A stretch of 64,000 nucleotides of DNA from CANMXU01 sp052030545 (GCF_052030545.1 NZ_JBPDIH010000005.1:62001-126000), one strand, 5' to 3'. Positions 35,143-44,778 are shown, counted from the first letter of the stretch. The notes: a model not told the origin generated them from the letters alone. Numbers and translations: made by a program.

Positions 35143-36381
35143 TTAATGCAAACTGGTTGATGCTTTAGCGAGCATGTTTTTAATTTGTTTAACAATTTTC
35201 GCACTTGTTGCGGCGTCGAAACCTTTTATTCTAGGGGTATGAATATGACCAACAGGCATAATCGGTTGATAATGATTGCGCAGTAAAATACTGCGATAAG
35301 AGATCTCATTCGACAAATAACCACCGCCCGAGCCTTCAACTGAGGTTTGCCCTTGTAGTTGCGCTAAACTACTGGCGTTAAATTTCTGACGAGTTAAGGT
35401 TGAAACTTGATGATTGTCGTTAATTTTAAATGCCCCTTGGGCAGATTGCATCGTCTGAACAGGCAATGAAAATTCCACAAATTCATCGCCTTTAAGCGCT
35501 TGTTCACCTAGCATTGGCACTAGCGGATTAGTTGCCGTTGCGCCGGTATAGACATTCAAATTATCAGGTGCATTCGCACTTCTTCTTAAGGCGGGAAAAC
35601 GTTCTAAGTCAAAGTCTTTTCGCCCCATGCTAACCGTAACCACCATATCGACTGGCGTGTTTTTCATATAAGGTGTTAGCAAGGTTTCAATCATGCCTTG
35701 ATCAAAGTCTTTAAAACGCACCGGGATCATTAAGGTTTCAATTTCAACGGACTGACCATCGACGCTAATATAAAAATCATCTAACGCTAATGCGGTAATC
35801 CCCGACGGGTTACTTTGCTTAATATTTTTATCTAAAAAGAACGGGTCGAAACCTGTCAGTAATATTTTTTTATCAGCATTTTTATCAAATTTAATATCTG
35901 CTTGGCCACGAGTGAGCAGTTCAAACTTCCACAATAATTCGGCTTGTTGCATATCAAGCAAACGCTGAAAAGCCGCTGAAGATTTTAACGCTGCCGACAT
36001 TTGTAAACGCGCCCAGTATAGAGGTCTGTCGTCAAAGTTATTATCTTGATCAAACGCGACTACCGCTTCTTGCCAAATTGCTTTACCGTGGCGCAATATC
36101 AGCTGAGTCAGTGTGGTAAAGTTTCGCGCTTGGTGTATTTGTGTCTCAAAGATTCCGACACGTTTTTGATGTCGAGAAAATACCCGAGGAAACGCCTTAC
36201 TGGCTTTGTCTAAGCGCAACTCTTCAACATTAAGTTGGCTATGATCGATTATCGCCACTTTATTGTTTTGCGCACTGTCATTAGCTTGAGCAGCATTGGC
36301 ATTAAAAGCAAACGCAGCAGCAATAACGCTGGTAACGGCAGCAATTGAAAGCGTGTGGATTATTTTCATATAAATTCTCAT
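35143..36381 (-). CDS. Secreted pyroglutamyl-peptidase I-like protein with Ser at the nucleophile position
   Basis: 412 residues; the second ATG (36369) gives the neatest signal peptide, MKIIHTLSIAAVTS to NANA. After a helical region of about 150 residues comes a peptidase C15 fold: ILLTGFDPFF near 171, LERFPALRRSANAPDN with catalytic Glu260, GYLSNEISYRSIL where family members have YVCN (so Ser357 replaces the catalytic Cys), and GHIHTPRI with His381. It follows the ABC permease by 23 bp and is presumably co-transcribed. It may be a serine-type peptidase, a binding protein or inactive. C15 enzymes are normally cytoplasmic and about 215 residues, so size and location are also unusual. Confidence 0.75.
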   Translation of the reverse strand: MRIYMKIIHTLSIAAVTSVIAAAFAFNANAAQANDSAQNNKVAIIDHSQLNVEELRLDKASKAFPRVFSRHQKRVGIFETQIHQARNFTTLTQLILRHGKAIWQEAVVAFDQDNNFDDRPLYWARLQMSAALKSSAAFQRLLDMQQAELLWKFELLTRGQADIKFDKNADKKILLTGFDPFFLDKNIKQSNPSGITALALDDFYISVDGQSVEIETLMIPVRFKDFDQGMIETLLTPYMKNTPVDMVVTVSMGRKDFDLERFPALRRSANAPDNLNVYTGATATNPLVPMLGEQALKGDEFVEFSLPVQTMQSAQGAFKINDNHQVSTLTRQKFNASSLAQLQGQTSVEGSGGGYLSNEISYRSILLRNHYQPIMPVGHIHTPRIKGFDAATSAKIVKQIKNMLAKASTSLH

Positions 36382-36404
36382 CTTGGCTTGTTTAATCAGC
36401 TCAT

Positions 36405-37607
36405 TTACCTAAATAAAACAGACTCTTTGTTAAACCAGTATACACAAAAGGCAATCGATGCCACCGCAAAAAAGGTCGTTGACGCAAGTATAGAAAATAG
36501 CATGGTGTAATCAATCGTGCCTTTGAGTATTTCTTTTATCGCCAGCGCCACATTTGAAATTGGCACGAGTGACCAAAATGCATCAAGCTTTATGCCCGGC
36601 AACATCGCCACCATCACTGGAAAAAAACCTAACATCGACATAGGTCCCATGTAATTTTGCGCTTCTTTAAAGCTGCGCGCATAAATTGAAATCGCCAATA
36701 ACAAGGCGGCAAATATCGACGAAATAGGAATAAGCATTAACAGCACCAATAATAAATCTGAGGTACCTACCGACGCCATAATTCGCCTAACCACGGCAAC
36801 ATCAGCTATTTCGCCAATAACAAAGCTCCAAAAAACCAAACTAAATACGGTGATAAGTGCGGTAATAATACCCGTGGTCATAATGGTGAAAAACTTACCT
36901 AACACAATTGATACCCGTGGGATCGGCGTTAATAGCAAGGTTTCTAAGGTGCCGCGTTCTTTTTCGCCCGCGCCAATATCTATCGCCGGATACATAGCTC
37001 CAGTTAAACAAAGTACGATAAGCAAATACGGTAAAAAGCCGCCCACTTGCTCGCCTAGGCTTTCGCGTTCGTCAGCGGTATTAACCGTAGCAAGCACTAC
37101 CGGATTATCGATAGCACTAAATTGCGCTTTGCTTAGGTTAACGGCAGTTAAGCGCTGCGCTCTAAGCTCTTCATTGTACTGTTCAAAAACTTTATTGATT
37201 TTTTGCTTAACAAAGTTAATTTGTGAGGCATTGTTAAAATACACTTGCCAATTATCTTGTTGCTGCTGCTCAATAGTACTTAAATGATTTTCACTAACTT
37301 TAATCACCACATCGACTTTACCGCTGGTGATCGCGGCTTTAATATCTGCCTCATCACTTAGTTCAAGTGTTTGTTTTTTAAAGTCACGATGATAAAACAA
37401 ACCTTCAGCAAATTTAGGCGCTTGCGCTTCATTAATTAATACGTAATTTAACACTTTTTGTTGCTCGTCGTGCGCAACGTTAGCAACTAATACGCCCATT
37501 AAGGCAAACAATACCGGAAAAACAATGAGCGGCAGTGCAATAATAAAAAATAACGTTTTTTTATCGCGTAATAATTCGATAAGTTCTTTTAAATACACGT
37601 TAAACAT
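36405..37607 (-). CDS. ABC-2 type exporter permease (NatB-like)
   Basis: 400 residues from ATG 37607, chosen because AAGGGAAG lies upstream and the MFNVYLKELIELLRDKKTLFF start is the family norm. One N-terminal helix, a large extracytoplasmic domain (about 50-190), then five helices; GAGEKERGTLETLLLTPIPR is the conserved ABC-2/NatB coupling segment. Its first 8 bases overlap the ATPase gene end, so translation is coupled. NatAB-type systems export sodium or other small compounds. Followed by the secreted C15-like protein, which may process or bind the cargo. Confidence 0.88.
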   Translation of the reverse strand: MFNVYLKELIELLRDKKTLFFIIALPLIVFPVLFALMGVLVANVAHDEQQKVLNYVLINEAQAPKFAEGLFYHRDFKKQTLELSDEADIKAAITSGKVDVVIKVSENHLSTIEQQQQDNWQVYFNNASQINFVKQKINKVFEQYNEELRAQRLTAVNLSKAQFSAIDNPVVLATVNTADERESLGEQVGGFLPYLLIVLCLTGAMYPAIDIGAGEKERGTLETLLLTPIPRVSIVLGKFFTIMTTGIITALITVFSLVFWSFVIGEIADVAVVRRIMASVGTSDLLLVLLMLIPISSIFAALLLAISIYARSFKEAQNYMGPMSMLGFFPVMVAMLPGIKLDAFWSLVPISNVALAIKEILKGTIDYTMLFSILASTTFFAVASIAFCVYWFNKESVLFR

Positions 37608-38400
37608 TTTCAACTTCCCTTTTGACATTAACTGCCTGCATAAAGGCTTTGCGTAAATCTTGATGACCGGTTTGCTCTTGCAGCTGTGCGATACTGCCGT
37701 CAAAACATGTTTCGCCCTGATTAATAATCGCTAACTTATCGGCGAGCATCGACACTTCGTCAAGATGATGGGTTGAGAAAATTACCGGACGTCCCTGCTC
37801 TTTTTGATGTTCAATAAATTCCAAAATTGTTTCGGTGGCCATAATATCTAGCCCTGTGGTGGGTTCATCTAATATCAATACATCAGGTTGATGAATAACC
37901 GCACGCGCAATAGAGACTTTTTGCAACATGCCCGAAGATAACGTATCAACACGGCGATGTAAGTAAGGCTCTATCGCTAATTGTTGATATAACACTTCGC
38001 CATATTGCTGCATTTTATCTTTGCTCATGCCATGTAAATTGGCAAAGTATTCAATATTTTCAAGCGCGGTTAAACGGTTATACAGCCCAGTTTTAGTTGA
38101 TAAAAAACCGATTTTTTTCTTGGCTAATTGTGGCTTTTCAATAATATTTTCATCATTAATGTAAATAGCGCCACTATCTGGCTTTAACGCTGAGGCAAGA
38201 ATGCGTAAGGTAGTGGTTTTTCCTGCACCATTTGGACCAAGCAAACCGAGCACTTGTCCTTTTTCACAGCTAAAACTAACATTTTTTAGCGCTTGAAAGT
38301 CTTGCCCTTGCTGACGAATATCTTGCTTGCCTTGTTTAGCCTGCTTTTTTGCTTCCTTGCTTAAGCGAAAAGACTTACTGAGTTCGGTAACGGTGATCAT
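37600..38400 (-). CDS. ABC transporter ATPase (NatA-like)
   Basis: 266 residues. Walker A GPNGAGKTT (55-63), signature LSSGM (154-158), Walker B LILDEP (175-180) and H-loop STHH near 210 are all intact. A Lys/Gln-rich insert (about 16-35) follows strand 1, longer than in most relatives. It drives the permease encoded downstream by 8-bp overlap. Exporter class of the NatA/CcmA kind. First gene of a three-gene operon. Confidence 0.92.
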   Translation of the reverse strand: MITVTELSKSFRLSKEAKKQAKQGKQDIRQQGQDFQALKNVSFSCEKGQVLGLLGPNGAGKTTTLRILASALKPDSGAIYINDENIIEKPQLAKKKIGFLSTKTGLYNRLTALENIEYFANLHGMSKDKMQQYGEVLYQQLAIEPYLHRRVDTLSSGMLQKVSIARAVIHQPDVLILDEPTTGLDIMATETILEFIEHQKEQGRPVIFSTHHLDEVSMLADKLAIINQGETCFDGSIAQLQEQTGHQDLRKAFMQAVNVKREVENV

Positions 38401-38827
38401 GTACGAAGATGTTGTCCTTACTATAGAATTAAGCCATTGTAACTAGGTTAAAAAACTGCGCCAAGCGTTATTTTATTCTATGTGTACCTTGGTATTTAGA
38501 GTAAAAACTCACAACAAGCGACTGTAAAATCGAGTAATTTACCTACAGCCCCTATTTAGCACACAAATCCCTTATAACCATTTATGTATAAACTATGTAA
38601 AAACATATTGATTTTTCCTGTAGAAGTGGCACAGTGGCTTGGCGGTTATCTTTAACCGTTTTATTTTGCTTAGTTTTTGAACTTTCAATCAAAATAATCT
38701 TTTTGACTACCATTATTTACAAAATAAACAATGGCTCAAAATCACAAGAATTTTTAAATTCTTCATTGTACTAGCTGCTAATTGCATATCTAACGGTTAA
38801 CAGCATATTTATAGGAGTAGCGCTTCA
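38401..38827. other. natA-like/asnB divergent intergenic region, 427 bp
   Basis: No gene seen. A perfect 18-bp palindrome AAGAATTT-tt-AAATTCTT lies at 38746-38763, about 65 bp before asnB, and could be a hairpin or operator in its leader. GGAG precedes the asnB ATG. Confidence 0.45.
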
Positions 38828-40501
38828 ATGTGTTCGATCTTTGGTATATTAGATATTAAAACAGGTGCAGAGGCATTACGCCCAAAAGCCCTAGAATGTT
38901 CTCGCTTATTACGTCATCGTGGCCCAGATTGGTCGGGTATTTACAATAACGACAAAGCTATTTTAGTTCACGAACGTCTTTCAATTGTTGACACCGAGCA
39001 TGGTGCACAACCTTTATACAATGAAGATAAAAGCCACGTTTTAGCGGTAAATGGTGAAATTTATAACCATAAAACCCTTAAACAAAACCTTACTGTTGAT
39101 TACGATTTTAAAACGGCGTCTGACTGCGAAGTTATCCTGCCGCTTTATAAAGAATTTGGTGTTGAGTTTGTTGATAAATTACAAGGCATGTTTGCTTTTT
39201 GTTTATACAACGAAACCGACAACTCTTATTTAATTGCTCGCGACCACATCGGTATTATCCCTCTTTACACCGGTCGTGACGCCGATGGTAATTTCTATGT
39301 AGCGTCAGAAATGAAAGCCTTAATGCCTATTTGTGTTACGGTTGAAGAATTTCCTCCGGGCCACATTCTTGATAGCCGCGTCGGTAAAGTTGAAAAATAC
39401 TACAAGCGCAACTGGCACAAGTATTCAGCAATTAAAGACAATACCACCAGCAAAACTAAAATTCGTGAAGCTTTAGAAGACTCAGTAAAAAGTCACTTAA
39501 TGACCGACGTACCATACGGCGTATTGTTATCAGGTGGTTTAGACTCTTCACTTATTTCAGCAATTACACAAAAATTTGCTGCCCGTCGTATTGAAGATAA
39601 CGACTTAGCTGAAGCGTGGTGGCCAAAAGTTCACTCGTTTGCTTGTGGTTTAGCAGGTTCGCCTGACTTAGTCGCCGCACAAACGGTTGCTGATAGCATA
39701 GGGACGATTCATCACAGCGTTGTTTTTACCGAGCAAGAAGGTATTGACGCACTAAGAGAAGTGATTTATCACCTAGAAACCTACGATGTAACCACTATTC
39801 GTGCATCGACCCCAATGTACTTAATGGCGCGTAAAATTAAAGCTATGGGCATTAAAATGGTACTTTCAGGTGAAGGTGCTGATGAAATATTTGGTGGTTA
39901 TTTATATTTCCACAAAGCGCCAAACGCACAAGAATTTCATGAAGAGTTAAACCGTAAACTTGACCGTTTACACAAGTTTGACTGTTTACGTGCTAATAAG
40001 TCGATGTCGGCTTGGGGCATTGAAGCGCGTGTACCGTTTTTAGACAAAAACTTTATGGATGTTGCCATGCGCATCAACCCTGAAGATAAAATGTGTGGTA
40101 ACGGCAAAATGGAAAAAGCGATTTTACGTGAATCGTTTGAAGGTTACTTACCAAAAGAAATTTTATGGCGTCAAAAAGAACAGTTTTCTGACGGCGTAGG
40201 TTACTCTTGGATCGACGGCTTAAAAGCCCATATAGAAACCCAAGTGACCGACCAACAACTGGCCAGTGCTGAGTTTAAATTCCCAGTAAACACGCCAGAC
40301 AGTAAAGAAGCTTACTTCTACCGTTGTATTTTTGAAGAAAAATACCCACTAGCAACTGCGGCAGATTGTGTGATTGGCGGTAAGTCAGTCGCATGTAGTA
40401 CACAAGAAGCGCTTGCTTGGGACGAAAGCTTTACCAACAATGCTGATCCTTCAGGCCGTGCGGTAATGAGTGTGCATAACGACGGTTATGACGAGAAATA
40501 A
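38828..40501 (+). CDS. asnB: Asparagine synthase B (glutamine-hydrolysing)
   Basis: 557 residues, AsnB length. N-terminal Ntn glutaminase domain with the Cys2 nucleophile (MCSIFGI), RHRGPDWSG and NGEIYNH; C-terminal synthetase domain with the ATP-pyrophosphatase loop LSGGLDSSL (about 233-241) and SGEGADEIFGGYLYF. It makes asparagine from aspartate, ATP and glutamine. Single-gene unit with a strong terminator. Its long, AT-rich leader may carry regulation. No missing residue noticed. Confidence 0.97.
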   Translation: MCSIFGILDIKTGAEALRPKALECSRLLRHRGPDWSGIYNNDKAILVHERLSIVDTEHGAQPLYNEDKSHVLAVNGEIYNHKTLKQNLTVDYDFKTASDCEVILPLYKEFGVEFVDKLQGMFAFCLYNETDNSYLIARDHIGIIPLYTGRDADGNFYVASEMKALMPICVTVEEFPPGHILDSRVGKVEKYYKRNWHKYSAIKDNTTSKTKIREALEDSVKSHLMTDVPYGVLLSGGLDSSLISAITQKFAARRIEDNDLAEAWWPKVHSFACGLAGSPDLVAAQTVADSIGTIHHSVVFTEQEGIDALREVIYHLETYDVTTIRASTPMYLMARKIKAMGIKMVLSGEGADEIFGGYLYFHKAPNAQEFHEELNRKLDRLHKFDCLRANKSMSAWGIEARVPFLDKNFMDVAMRINPEDKMCGNGKMEKAILRESFEGYLPKEILWRQKEQFSDGVGYSWIDGLKAHIETQVTDQQLASAEFKFPVNTPDSKEAYFYRCIFEEKYPLATAADCVIGGKSVACSTQEALAWDESFTNNADPSGRAVMSVHNDGYDEK

Positions 40502-40535
40502 AACAACCACCTTGTTTTAATTGAACGATAAAATA

Positions 40536-40570
40536 AAAACGCTGATTGCAGAGTATTCAATCAGCGTTTT
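40536..40570 (+). terminator. asnB terminator
   Basis: AAAACGCTGATTG / CAATCAGCGTTTT with a 9-nt loop followed by T7 overall, 35 bp after asnB. Confidence 0.88.
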
Positions 40571-40761
40571 TTTATTGCTTGTTATTTTTACTGTTAATCA
40601 AGACCTGATAGACAGCCATAAACTCAAAGAGAATATTGCTAGTCAATAAAACCGCGTTCTCCCCCTTGTATTTATCATAAAAAATCTAAAGGTTATTCTT
40701 GACCTGTCTACTGCTTTATAGTTTAAAGTTCATATCCAGTAAAAGAACATAGGTTCACATT

Positions 40762-41931
40762 GTGTATAAAATTTCTGAACTTGCAAAAGAAGTTGGCTTA
40801 TCAAGAACGGCATTACTTTACTATGAAAAGTTAAAGCTTATTATTGGCCGCAGGCTTGCAAATGGTTATCGAGTATACAGTGAATTGGATCTACAACGTG
40901 TTCGTTTGATTCAGCAACTCCAGTTAGGTGGCTTAACCTTAAAAGAGTGTAAAGTGTGCCTTGAATCAAAAATTGATAAAGCGCTGGTTAAACAGCGCTT
41001 ATTAGCTCTGGATGAAGAAATCGCACAAAAGCAGCAAGCGCGAAACTTACTTGCGGCTATTGTCGGAGAAGGCGATCTAAAATCATGGCATGAACGCTTA
41101 GATAAGCTTGCTCCAGATATGCATCTAGATTGGTTAAGAACGCAAGGTTTTAGTGATAAAGAAGCTTTGCGATTAAAATGGTTATCAAAAGATATGAATG
41201 ATCACGAACTTTATATGCAAGATTTTATGAAAGTTTTTCAAACACTAGAGCGTTGGGGCCCAGGCAGTGAAGATGATACCAAACATGCATTGTCTTTAAT
41301 CCCTAAACCTCCGAGTAAAATTTTAGAAATTGGCTGTGGGAAAGGTTTGGCAACTACAGTACTAGCACAGTGTAGCCAAGCACAAATTACCGCTATAGAT
41401 AACGAACAGCCAGCGCTTGATAGGCTAATACAAAGGTTTGCAACACAAGGGTTATCAACCCGACTAGAAACCTGTTGTTCAAATATGGCTGAACTGCCCT
41501 TCTCCCCTGAGAGTTTTGATCTTATTTGGTCTGAAGGCAGTGCTTATATCATAGGTGTCGAGACAGCATTAACGCTATGGCGGCCTATCATTAAAAACCA
41601 AGGTTATTTAATGATAAGCGACTTGGTATGGAAGACAAATTCGCCCAGTGACCAGTCCATTGAATATTGGAGTCATCAATACCCTGATATTCAATCAGTT
41701 GAAACCAGAATTAAACAAATAAAAAAGGCCGGCTATCAAGTTATCGCTAATTTTCCTCAAAGCAAAGCGGCATGGCTAAATTATTATAACCCGTTAGCTG
41801 AACGGTTAAACGAACTTGAGCCTGAAATGTCTGACTCTAGCGCATTTAAAGATATGACAAATGAAGTCAATATTTGTACAAAATTTGCCGATGAGTTTGG
41901 TTATCACATGTTTGTTTTAGCAAAAGTGTAA
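40762..41931 (+). CDS. MerR-family regulator fused to a SAM-dependent methyltransferase
   Basis: 389 residues with GTG start. The N-terminus (1-70) is a MerR winged helix: MYKISELAKEVGLSRTALLYYEKLKLI with the YYE recognition-helix mark, followed by a coiled-coil dimer segment (about 75-110). From about 185 a class I methyltransferase begins: ILEIGCGKGLATT (motif I), TAIDNEQ acidic end of strand 2, LPFSPESFDLIWSEGSAYIIG (motif IV region). A linker of about 75 residues joins them. So one protein may sense, bind DNA and methylate a small molecule. It opens the accessory block and is followed by an alpha/beta hydrolase on the same strand. Ligand unknown. Confidence 0.85.
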   Translation: MYKISELAKEVGLSRTALLYYEKLKLIIGRRLANGYRVYSELDLQRVRLIQQLQLGGLTLKECKVCLESKIDKALVKQRLLALDEEIAQKQQARNLLAAIVGEGDLKSWHERLDKLAPDMHLDWLRTQGFSDKEALRLKWLSKDMNDHELYMQDFMKVFQTLERWGPGSEDDTKHALSLIPKPPSKILEIGCGKGLATTVLAQCSQAQITAIDNEQPALDRLIQRFATQGLSTRLETCCSNMAELPFSPESFDLIWSEGSAYIIGVETALTLWRPIIKNQGYLMISDLVWKTNSPSDQSIEYWSHQYPDIQSVETRIKQIKKAGYQVIANFPQSKAAWLNYYNPLAERLNELEPEMSDSSAFKDMTNEVNICTKFADEFGYHMFVLAKV

Positions 41932-42005
41932 TGCCTTTAAAGCGCTGTTAATGTCATCATTGCCAAGTGTGTTATCACTTGGTGATAACTAAGGAGCATA
42001 AAAAT

Positions 42006-42872
42006 ATGAAACCGTATCTTCTAGCAATAGTCTTTTTTGCGCTGATCAATAGCGTCAATGCTAGCGAGCACAGTCCTGTGACGAGGTTTGGTGTCGCCAT
42101 ATCAAACGACAAAGCGCAAATTGCGTATAGTGTTACTGGTGGTGGCAAAACAGCACTTATATTTATTCATGGTTGGAGTTTAGATAGCAGGCTTTGGCAC
42201 AATCAAACACAATACTTTTCAAAAGAATATCAAATGATCACTATCGATTTAGCGGGCCATGGCAACTCATCATATAATCGAAAAGATTACACCATGGTTT
42301 CTTTTGCCCATGATATTAAAGCGGTGATTGAAAAAGAAGGCATAAACTCGGCCATATTAATTGGTCACTCTATGGGCGGTGGCGTGATTGCTGAAGCGGC
42401 AAAGCTTATGCCAGAGAGGGTCATTGGCATTATCGGTATTGATACTTCACAAAATGTTGCGCTTAATTTCACGCAAGAAGCGCTAGACGAAATGACTAAG
42501 CCGTTTGAAGAGAACTTTCAAAAGGCAATGAGAGCCTTTGTAAAAGACGCTTTTCCAAAAAACGAAGAGGAAGATACACTTTATTGGATTAGCGAAGATA
42601 TGGCTTCTGCACCTAAAGATATTGCCATCAATCAGTTTCGCCATTATTTAGGCCAGTATGTTAGTGGTGAATCCTACCGTGTATTTGAAAATATCAATGT
42701 GCCTACGGTATTAGTGAACGCCAAGTTATGGCCGACAGACTCAGCAGAAAATAAAAAACATATCAAAAATTACCATATATATTTCATTGAAGAAACGGGT
42801 CACTTTCCCATGCTAGAAAAGCCTAATGAATTTAACCAAATTCTTTTAAAGGCGGTTAAATCTGTAAAGTAG
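42006..42872 (+). CDS. Exported alpha/beta hydrolase
   Basis: 288 residues from ATG 42006, which follows AAGGAG and starts a signal peptide, MKPYLLAIVFFALINSVNAS. Alpha/beta hydrolase fold with oxyanion-hole IHGWSLDSRLW, nucleophile elbow GHSMGGG (Ser about 121) and C-terminal catalytic His in EETGHFPMLEKP. Periplasmic location is unusual for this epoxide-hydrolase/esterase-like branch. It lies 74 bp after the MerR-methyltransferase gene and may be in its operon. Substrate not predictable. Confidence 0.85.
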   Translation: MKPYLLAIVFFALINSVNASEHSPVTRFGVAISNDKAQIAYSVTGGGKTALIFIHGWSLDSRLWHNQTQYFSKEYQMITIDLAGHGNSSYNRKDYTMVSFAHDIKAVIEKEGINSAILIGHSMGGGVIAEAAKLMPERVIGIIGIDTSQNVALNFTQEALDEMTKPFEENFQKAMRAFVKDAFPKNEEEDTLYWISEDMASAPKDIAINQFRHYLGQYVSGESYRVFENINVPTVLVNAKLWPTDSAENKKHIKNYHIYFIEETGHFPMLEKPNEFNQILLKAVKSVK

Positions 42873-43376
42873 CTAAGATAGAATGCCTGAATCAATTAGT
42901 GAATGACCGCTTTGCTGACGCAAGAGCCAGTATGGACTGAAGAGCAATTAGGGTTTGTCACCTATGTCTCCTACAAGCTCATTGCTGCCGCTCAACTTGG
43001 CATGATAGTAACCTGCTGTGAGCGAGAAACGGACGGTCGGTTTAACTCATTTTTGGACAATTCTGTGTTAGTGACACTGCTAATTTAGCAATTAATGAAT
43101 TAGCTTGAATAAAACCAACTTATTATGTGCGTTGCTTTGCATACCAAATGCTAAAACCAATGACCATTACTAGCTCAACAGCAAAATATGAGATGAAATT
43201 AAGAAAAAGTGCCTAAAGAAGTCTCTAAGTTTATTTGACTGTTACAGTCAAAATCTATTCATCTAAACTGTAAGTCAAATATGTGATACTACATTTTAAA
43301 AGCTGAGAGTAACTTCAACTCATGTGTGATATGACCTTTTTAATAAAAAACTTATCAAATGACATTGTGCTAATTA
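42873..43376. other. Intergenic region with repeat copy A, 504 bp
   Basis: Holds the first copy of a dispersed repeat (core at 42976-43017) and a palindrome TTTGACTG-tta-CAGTCAAA at 43234-43252. A 61-codon open frame at 42903-43088 lies in the repeat and has no ribosome-binding site or family likeness, so I do not call it a gene. Confidence 0.5.
42976..43017 (+). repeat. Dispersed intergenic repeat, copy A core
   Basis: Begins AGCTCATTGCTGCCG and aligns without gaps over 42 bp to copies at 46923 and 49936. Upstream, AATGACCGCTTTG at 42902 also matches copy C, so the repeat unit extends beyond the core. Confidence 0.65.
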
Positions 43377-43839
43377 ATGAGTTTTCTTTTCTTACACCAT
43401 GCTATATTTACCGTTTACGAAATCATAGATAGCCTTATGTGGATGACACAGACTTTTACCATGTTCTTGGCTCATCCGGCATTGGGAAACTTTTCCGGCT
43501 ACGATGCAACAATGCTTGGAGATGGAGTACTACAACGTTTGCCAATTATTATCGATAGATGGATTGGTATGGCGAAGTTTTTTTGACGGGAGCATTACTT
43601 ATTGTGCTCATTTTTGGTAACAATAGAGCAAGAGGATTTCTATTTGCGTGGAATTTTATATGCCTGATGGTTATGAGTGCAGCACTTTACCCTACACTTG
43701 ATCATATTGCAGTGCAGTACCCCCAAGATTTCATTAATAGTTTTCTAAAATGTGGGCTTTAGAAACTTTGGTAGGTGCATTTAGCGGCATTTTCTTCATC
43801 GTGGCAGTTATTTCAGAAGTACTTGCTCGAGGGAAATGA
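43377..43839 (+). pseudogene. Frameshifted small membrane protein gene
   Basis: Three overlapping reading frames carry successive parts of what looks like one membrane protein of about 150 residues. Frame 1 (43377-43586) ends LPIIIDRWIG; frame 2 (43559-43762) continues DWYGEVFLTGALLIVLIFGNN and GFLFAWNFICLMVM; frame 3 from 43750 continues MWALETLVGAFSGIFFIVAV and ends at 43839. The first break is explained by a 5-bp near-duplication (ATTGG) inside GATGGATTGGTATGG. Family not recognised. Could be a true pseudogene or two base-calling errors. Confidence 0.6.
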
Positions 43840-43890
43840 GCAAACATTAAAATGCCAATCACCGCCTTGAGTCGAAAAGGAGTTTGTTAG

Positions 43891-44778
43891 TTGTGCGACT
43901 CAAACTCTTTAGTTTGTTCTACCCTTTTCCTAATGTTATTGACTGGTGTGATTAAAGTGAAAACGATAAAATATAATGGGCGTGTTGTTTTTCAAAAACA
44001 AGATATACCCAGTTTCAAACGTATGCCGCGTGTATTTGTAGACAGTGAAGCGTGCTTTGCCTTTGTTACTAATGGCGATTTTAACGTCAGGGAGCAGACC
44101 GAATCAGTTTCATTGAACAAAAACTGCGGAGTACTAGCAAAATGCACCAACTACTTTTATGATAATACCAGCTACCCTAATGATGAAGGTCTAGGTGAAG
44201 CGATTGGCATCTTTCTTTACCCTGAAATATTTCAGTCACTGTTTAACTTTGATATTAGCCAGTCAAACTACAGGGTTGATTATAATATTATGCAGGTTGA
44301 AGTAGATAGATTGCTTGAACACTATCGCGACAGCATTAGCATATTGCTAGACTCTCCAGAGTTGGCGGATGATTTGCTTATCGAGAGTAAGCTACGTGAA
44401 TTTGTCATTCTTATGGCGAAAAGAACCAATGCCCCGTCTGAGCTCGATTTTATTGCTTCCATGTTTAAACCTAACTTTGCCAAATTTGAAGATATCATCC
44501 AAAGTAATCTGTATGCGGATCTGAGTGTGAATGAATTGGCGGCGTTGTGTCATATGAGTGTTTCTACCTTCAAGCGTAAATTTAAAGAGGTGTATTCAGA
44601 ACCACCAATGAAATACATTACCAAATTGAAAATCAACAAAGCTAAGGTGTTGTTGAAAGATAATAACTTACGTATCTCAGACATTGTTTTTGAAACGGGT
44701 TTTGAATCGATTTCCACCTTTAACCGCACCTTCAAAGGACAAACAGGCCTATCTCCTTCAGAATTTCGTTCAGCCTGA
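43891..44778 (+). CDS. AraC family transcriptional regulator
   Basis: 295 residues if started at TTG 43891, which has AAAGGAG eight bases upstream; ATG 43933 has none, so I prefer TTG. The C-terminal 100 residues hold the double helix-turn-helix: LSVNELAALCHMSVSTFKRKFKEVY and LRISDIVFETGFESISTFNRTFKGQTGLSPSEFR. The N-terminal ligand domain is of the exsA/PcrA-like sort without clear motif. The next genes in the same direction are SDR, EthD and DsbA-like, its likely targets. Inducer unknown. Confidence 0.88.
   Translation: MCDSNSLVCSTLFLMLLTGVIKVKTIKYNGRVVFQKQDIPSFKRMPRVFVDSEACFAFVTNGDFNVREQTESVSLNKNCGVLAKCTNYFYDNTSYPNDEGLGEAIGIFLYPEIFQSLFNFDISQSNYRVDYNIMQVEVDRLLEHYRDSISILLDSPELADDLLIESKLREFVILMAKRTNAPSELDFIASMFKPNFAKFEDIIQSNLYADLSVNELAALCHMSVSTFKRKFKEVYSEPPMKYITKLKINKAKVLLKDNNLRISDIVFETGFESISTFNRTFKGQTGLSPSEFRSA

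Noticed and set aside
42903..43088. 61-codon plus-strand frame
   Set aside because: Lies inside dispersed repeat copy A, lacks a ribosome-binding site, and its frame is not open in copies B and C.
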